This document shows, one piece after another, positions 7,502 to 9,996 of a stretch of 9,996 nucleotides of DNA (the first letter of the stretch is position 1; each line of letters begins with the position of its first letter). The notes beneath the pieces are model-generated. The model made no database searches and was not told the origin of the DNA. It saw only the letters and a list, made by a program, of their open reading frames with translations. This stretch comes from an uncultured Lachnobacterium sp. (lineage in GTDB: Bacteria > Bacillota > Clostridia > Lachnospirales > Lachnospiraceae), in contig CAMFPD010000069.1 in the NCBI GenBank assembly GCA_945971355.1, positions 1 through 9,996 on the forward strand, read 5' to 3'. The position numbers and the translations under genes were made by a program.

Positions 7502-8698
7502 ATGATTAATGAAACTTATAAGGCAATGCTTAAAGGAAAATCAATTATTAGAGAATTGTCGGAATATGCAACTGCAAGGGGAAAAGAGATAGGGTATGAG
7601 AATGTGTTTGACTATAGTCTGGGTAATCCGTCTGTTCCATGTGCGAAGTCATATACAGACACAGTGATTGACATGTATGAGAACATGAACCCTATGGATA
7701 TACATGGATACAGTCCATCACTTGGAATAGAGAGTGTGCGGGAGACTGTTGCAGACAGCCTTAACAGAAGGTTTGATATGGATTATGAGGCTAAGCATAT
7801 TTTTATGGCATCAGGAGCCGCAGGAGCACTGGCACATGCTCTTCGCGGAGTGACTAAGCCAGGGGATGAGGTACTTACCTTTGCACCTTGTTTTCCGGAG
7901 TATTTTCCATATGTAAATACAACTGGGGCACAGCTTAAGGTAGTGCCTGCAAACACTACTAATTTCCAGATTAACTTTCATGAGTTCAAAAAAGCTTTGA
8001 ATCCAAAAGTGATGGCAGTATTGATAAACACACCAAATAATCCATCAGGGGCAGTTTACAGTGAGGATACAATAAAGGAGCTTGCAAGTATTCTGGTAGA
8101 GAAACAGGAAGAATATGGTCATGATATTTTTATAATAAGTGATGAGCCATATCGTGAAATTGTGTTTGATGGAAAGAAGTGTCCATATGTAAGCAAGTAT
8201 TATGATAATTCTATTTCATGTTACTCATTTTCCAAGAGCTTAAGTCTTCCGGGAGAACGAATTGGGTATGTGGCTATCAATCCAAGAGCAACTGATGCAG
8301 ATATTTTTGCAGTTATCTGTGGACAGATAAGTAGAGGAATAGGCCATAATTGTCCGGCATCTACCTCTCAGTTGGCGGTGGCAAGGGTGATTGATGAGGT
8401 GAGTGATTTATCTGTATATGAGAAGAATATGAATCTTTTGTATGATGCACTTACAAGAATTGGGTTTGAGGTTGTTAGACCAGGCGGAACCTTCTACATA
8501 TTCCCAAAGGCTTTGGAGGAGGATGCCAATGCATTTTGTATGAAAGCAAAAAAATATGATCTTATTCTTGTGCCAGCAGATAACTTTGGATGTCCGGGGT
8601 ATTTTAGAATGGCATACTGTATTGACACAGAGAAGGTTGAGAGGTCGATACCTGTGTTAGAAAAGTTTGCAAGAGAAGAATATGGTTTGGACTTTTAA
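7502..8698 (+). CDS. PLP-dependent aminotransferase, class I/II fold type I
   Basis: A cytoplasmic pyridoxal-phosphate enzyme that would transfer an amino group between an amino acid and a 2-oxo acid; the substrate cannot be read from the sequence. Its 398 residues are typical for the aspartate-aminotransferase superfamily. Visible landmarks are GNPS (41-44), HGYSPSLGIESVRE (68-81), and SGAAGA (104-109, phosphate-binding turn). Then come PNNPSG with N180, SDEPY with D214 and Y217, SFSKSLSLPGERIGY with the Schiff-base lysine K245, and a C-terminal GYFRM with R369 for the substrate carboxylate. All catalytic positions are intact. The ATG at 7502 is preceded by AAGGTGAG (7485-7492, 9 nt spacing). 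An ATG at 7494 reads into a stop after two codons. The 40-bp gap after hemW suggests co-transcription with lepA-hemW. Automatic annotation would probably say aspartate aminotransferase, which I regard as unproven. Confidence 0.92.
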   Translation: MINETYKAMLKGKSIIRELSEYATARGKEIGYENVFDYSLGNPSVPCAKSYTDTVIDMYENMNPMDIHGYSPSLGIESVRETVADSLNRRFDMDYEAKHIFMASGAAGALAHALRGVTKPGDEVLTFAPCFPEYFPYVNTTGAQLKVVPANTTNFQINFHEFKKALNPKVMAVLINTPNNPSGAVYSEDTIKELASILVEKQEEYGHDIFIISDEPYREIVFDGKKCPYVSKYYDNSISCYSFSKSLSLPGERIGYVAINPRATDADIFAVICGQISRGIGHNCPASTSQLAVARVIDEVSDLSVYEKNMNLLYDALTRIGFEVVRPGGTFYIFPKALEEDANAFCMKAKKYDLILVPADNFGCPGYFRMAYCIDTEKVERSIPVLEKFAREEYGLDF

Positions 8699-8734
8699 GC
8701 CTAAATTATAAACAAAAAATAAATAATAAATAAA

Positions 8735-8761
8735 TTAGCACTTGACTGTTGACATTGCTAA
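8735..8761 (+). promoter_or_regulatory. Degenerate second CIRCE (HrcA operator) overlapping the -35
   Basis: TTAGCACTT (8735-8743) and CATTGCTAA (8753-8761) are separated by exactly 9 nt. Against the CIRCE consensus TTAGCACTC-N9-GAGTGCTAA they match 8/9 and 7/9. The right half overlaps the -35 hexamer TTGACA. The correct spacing makes chance unlikely, but HrcA affinity for this copy is inferred and probably lower. Confidence 0.55.
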
Positions 8762-8781
8762 CAGCGAGTGCTATTTTATTT
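8736..8781 (+). terminator. Possible intrinsic terminator of the lepA-hemW-aminotransferase transcript
   Basis: TAGCACTTG (8736-8744) pairs with CGAGTGCTA (8765-8773), and CTGTT (8746-8750) with AACAG (8760-8764). This gives a 14-bp helix with one bulged A and a 9-nt loop, followed by TTTTATTT (8774-8781). Its position 37 bp after the aminotransferase stop fits a terminator. The same bases hold the hrcA promoter and CIRCE half-sites, so part of the symmetry may exist for protein binding instead. Confidence 0.5.
8749..8777 (+). promoter_or_regulatory. Sigma-A-type promoter of hrcA-grpE
   Basis: A consensus -35 TTGACA (8749-8754) is followed after exactly 17 nt by TATTTT (8772-8777), preceded by an extended -10 TG (8769-8770). 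Transcription would start near 8784, about 8 bases before the perfect CIRCE. That is the usual arrangement for HrcA repression. The stretch upstream (8699-8734) is extremely AT-rich and might serve as an UP element. Confidence 0.75.
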
Positions 8782-8791
8782 ACAGAAACAA

Positions 8792-8818
8792 TTAGCACTC
8801 CAATTAAATGAGTGCTAA
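8792..8818 (+). promoter_or_regulatory. CIRCE operator (HrcA binding site)
   Basis: TTAGCACTC (8792-8800) and GAGTGCTAA (8810-8818), separated by 9 nt, match the CIRCE consensus at all 18 conserved positions. It lies 29 bp before the hrcA start, in the predicted 5' leader. HrcA binding here would repress the operon until heat stress diverts GroE and HrcA loses activity, giving autoregulation. Confidence 0.97.
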
Positions 8819-8836
8819 CAACAAGATAAATCCTTT

Positions 8837-8840
8837 GGAG
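8837..8840 (+). promoter_or_regulatory. Ribosome-binding site deciding the hrcA start
   Basis: GGAG lies 7 nt before the ATG at 8848 but only 1 nt before the in-frame ATG at 8842. Ribosome spacing therefore favours 8848. Confidence 0.7.
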
Positions 8841-8847
8841 AATGCGA

Positions 8848-9906
8848 ATGGGAATTGATAAGTCGGAATTAGACGAGAGAAAAGTTAAGATTTTAGATGC
8901 AATCATCCGCAATTATCTTGCGACAGGGGAGCCAGTTGGTTCACGTACCATTTCTAAATATACAGATTTGAATTTAAGTTCTGCAACAATTAGAAATGAG
9001 ATGGCTGATTTGGAGGAGATGGGTTACATTGTTCAACCACATACCTCAGCTGGTCGAATTCCTTCGGATAAGGGATACAGATTATATGTAGATCATCTTA
9101 TGGAGGAAAAGGACAGAGAAATCTCAGAGATGAAGGAATTTGTCATTGAGAAGACAGAGAAGATGGAAAAGGTATTGAAGCAGGCGGCAAAGCTTCTTGC
9201 AGCAAATACGAACTATGCCACTTTGGTATCTGCACCAGCATATAATCAGAACAAGATAAAATTTATACAGCTTTCAGCGGTAAATGATTCACAGCTTCTT
9301 GCAGTTATTGTTTTAAACAGCAATATGGTTAAGAATCAGATGATTGATATATCAGAACCTCTTGATAATGAAACCTTGTTAAAACTTAATATTTTGCTTA
9401 ATACTTCACTTAACGGGTTGGCACTTGACCAGATAAATCTTGGTACAATCGCTCTGATGAAGGAACAGGCAGGTATTCATTCAAAGATTGTCAGCGAGGT
9501 GTTGGATGCACTGGTACAGACAATCTCAGAGACAGAGGATCTTCAGATATATACAAGTGGTGCTACAAATATTCTCAAGTACCCAGAACTCTCAGATTCA
9601 GAGAGTGTATCATCTCTTCTTTCTGCGTTTGAGGAAAAAGAAGAATTGCAAAGCCTGGTAACTGAATCTCTTTCCGGTGATGAAAACGGAACAGGAATTC
9701 AGGTATATATAGGAAATGAATCTCCGATACAGACAATGAAGGATTGCAGTGTTGTTACAGCAACCTACGATCTGGGAGAGGGGATAAAGGGAACGATAGG
9801 AATTGTCGGACCTAAACGAATGGATTACGAAAAAGTAATGGATAATCTTAAGACTTTAAAATCACAGCTTGATGGGATTTATAAAAAGTCTGAGGATGAT
9901 TCTTAG
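8848..9906 (+). CDS. hrcA: Heat-inducible transcription repressor HrcA
   Basis: A dimeric DNA-binding repressor of class I heat-shock genes that recognises CIRCE and depends on GroEL for its active fold. From the ATG at 8848 it has 352 residues, close to the 343 of B. subtilis. The N-terminal winged helix (about 1-80) is unmistakable: YLATGEPVGSRTIS (23-36), recognition-helix region LSSATIRNEMADLEEMGY (43-60) and HTSAGRIPSDKGYRLYVD (65-82). A GAF-like and dimerisation region follows, ending TYDLGEGIKGTIGIVGPKRMDYEKVM. A variable acidic stretch near residues 245-265 is ordinary for the family. The alternative ATG at 8842 adds only two residues and has a poor ribosome spacing. The perfect CIRCE upstream shows autorepression; grpE follows 14 bp later in the same transcript. 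Confidence 0.97.
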   Translation: MGIDKSELDERKVKILDAIIRNYLATGEPVGSRTISKYTDLNLSSATIRNEMADLEEMGYIVQPHTSAGRIPSDKGYRLYVDHLMEEKDREISEMKEFVIEKTEKMEKVLKQAAKLLAANTNYATLVSAPAYNQNKIKFIQLSAVNDSQLLAVIVLNSNMVKNQMIDISEPLDNETLLKLNILLNTSLNGLALDQINLGTIALMKEQAGIHSKIVSEVLDALVQTISETEDLQIYTSGATNILKYPELSDSESVSSLLSAFEEKEELQSLVTESLSGDENGTGIQVYIGNESPIQTMKDCSVVTATYDLGEGIKGTIGIVGPKRMDYEKVMDNLKTLKSQLDGIYKKSEDDS

Positions 9907-9920
9907 AAAGGTGGTAACTG

Positions 9921-9996
9921 ATGGCAGACAAGGATATCAAGGATGTCATGGATGAAGAATTAGTAGAAGAAACAGAAGAAAAAGTGGAAACAGTAG
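9921..9996 (+). CDS. grpE: Nucleotide exchange factor GrpE (start only, cut by window edge)
   Basis: Only 25 codons are present, MADKDIKDVMDEELVEETEE and onward, with no stop before the window ends. The very acidic N-terminus is typical of GrpE, which releases ADP from DnaK. The decisive evidence is position: in Firmicutes grpE directly follows hrcA. AAAGGTGG at 9907-9914 lies 6 nt before the ATG, and the gap after the hrcA stop is 14 bp. No conserved GrpE domain is visible yet, so the call rests on synteny and composition. Confidence 0.87.
   Translation, partial: MADKDIKDVMDEELVEETEEKVETV

Noticed and set aside
8842..8847. ATG at 8842 as the hrcA start
   Set aside because: GGAG is only 1 nt away, too close for initiation; the ATG at 8848 has 7-nt spacing.

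Overview
The window looks like chromosome of a low-GC Gram-positive bacterium of the class Clostridia, most likely a Lachnospiraceae-type gut or rumen anaerobe. This rests on the AT-rich, AGA-heavy codon use, strong GGAGG-type ribosome sites, a BmpA/Nup-type nucleoside ABC importer, and the classical Firmicute order lepA-hemW-hrcA-grpE with a CIRCE operator. The family-level placement is inference. All genes lie on the + strand and are tightly packed; every protein call comes from motifs I could read, with no database search.

Region 1 (1-4236) is a nucleoside-salvage cluster. It holds the 3' part of a double-ATPase ABC protein (nupO-like), two overlapping permease genes (nupP- and nupQ-like), and then adenosine deaminase (add). 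The importer would bring nucleosides in and Add would convert adenosine to inosine. A long perfect-core stem-loop (3199-3234) lies between the permease genes and add.

Region 2 (4237-4431) is a 195-bp gap. Most of it is a 136-bp non-coding element with 15-bp imperfect terminal inverted repeats beginning GTAA, exactly flanked by an 8-bp direct repeat (GTTAAGTG). I read it as a MITE, with an IS66-type origin suggested by the ends and the duplication length. Inside it are two more strong hairpins. This is the most notable non-genic feature in the window.

Region 3 (4432-8698) carries lepA (elongation factor 4), hemW (radical-SAM heme chaperone) and a fold-type I PLP aminotransferase that sits between hemW and hrcA, where Bacillus subtilis has no gene.

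Region 4 (8699-9996) is the start of the heat-shock operon. It has a sigma-A-like promoter (TTGACA-N17-TATTTT with an extended -10 TG), a perfect CIRCE operator just downstream, a second degenerate CIRCE overlapping the -35, an orphan CIRCE half-site overlapping the -10, then hrcA and the first 25 codons of grpE. dnaK and dnaJ would be expected beyond the right edge. No tRNA, rRNA, CRISPR array or intact transposase gene is visible, and I see no clearly new protein system.
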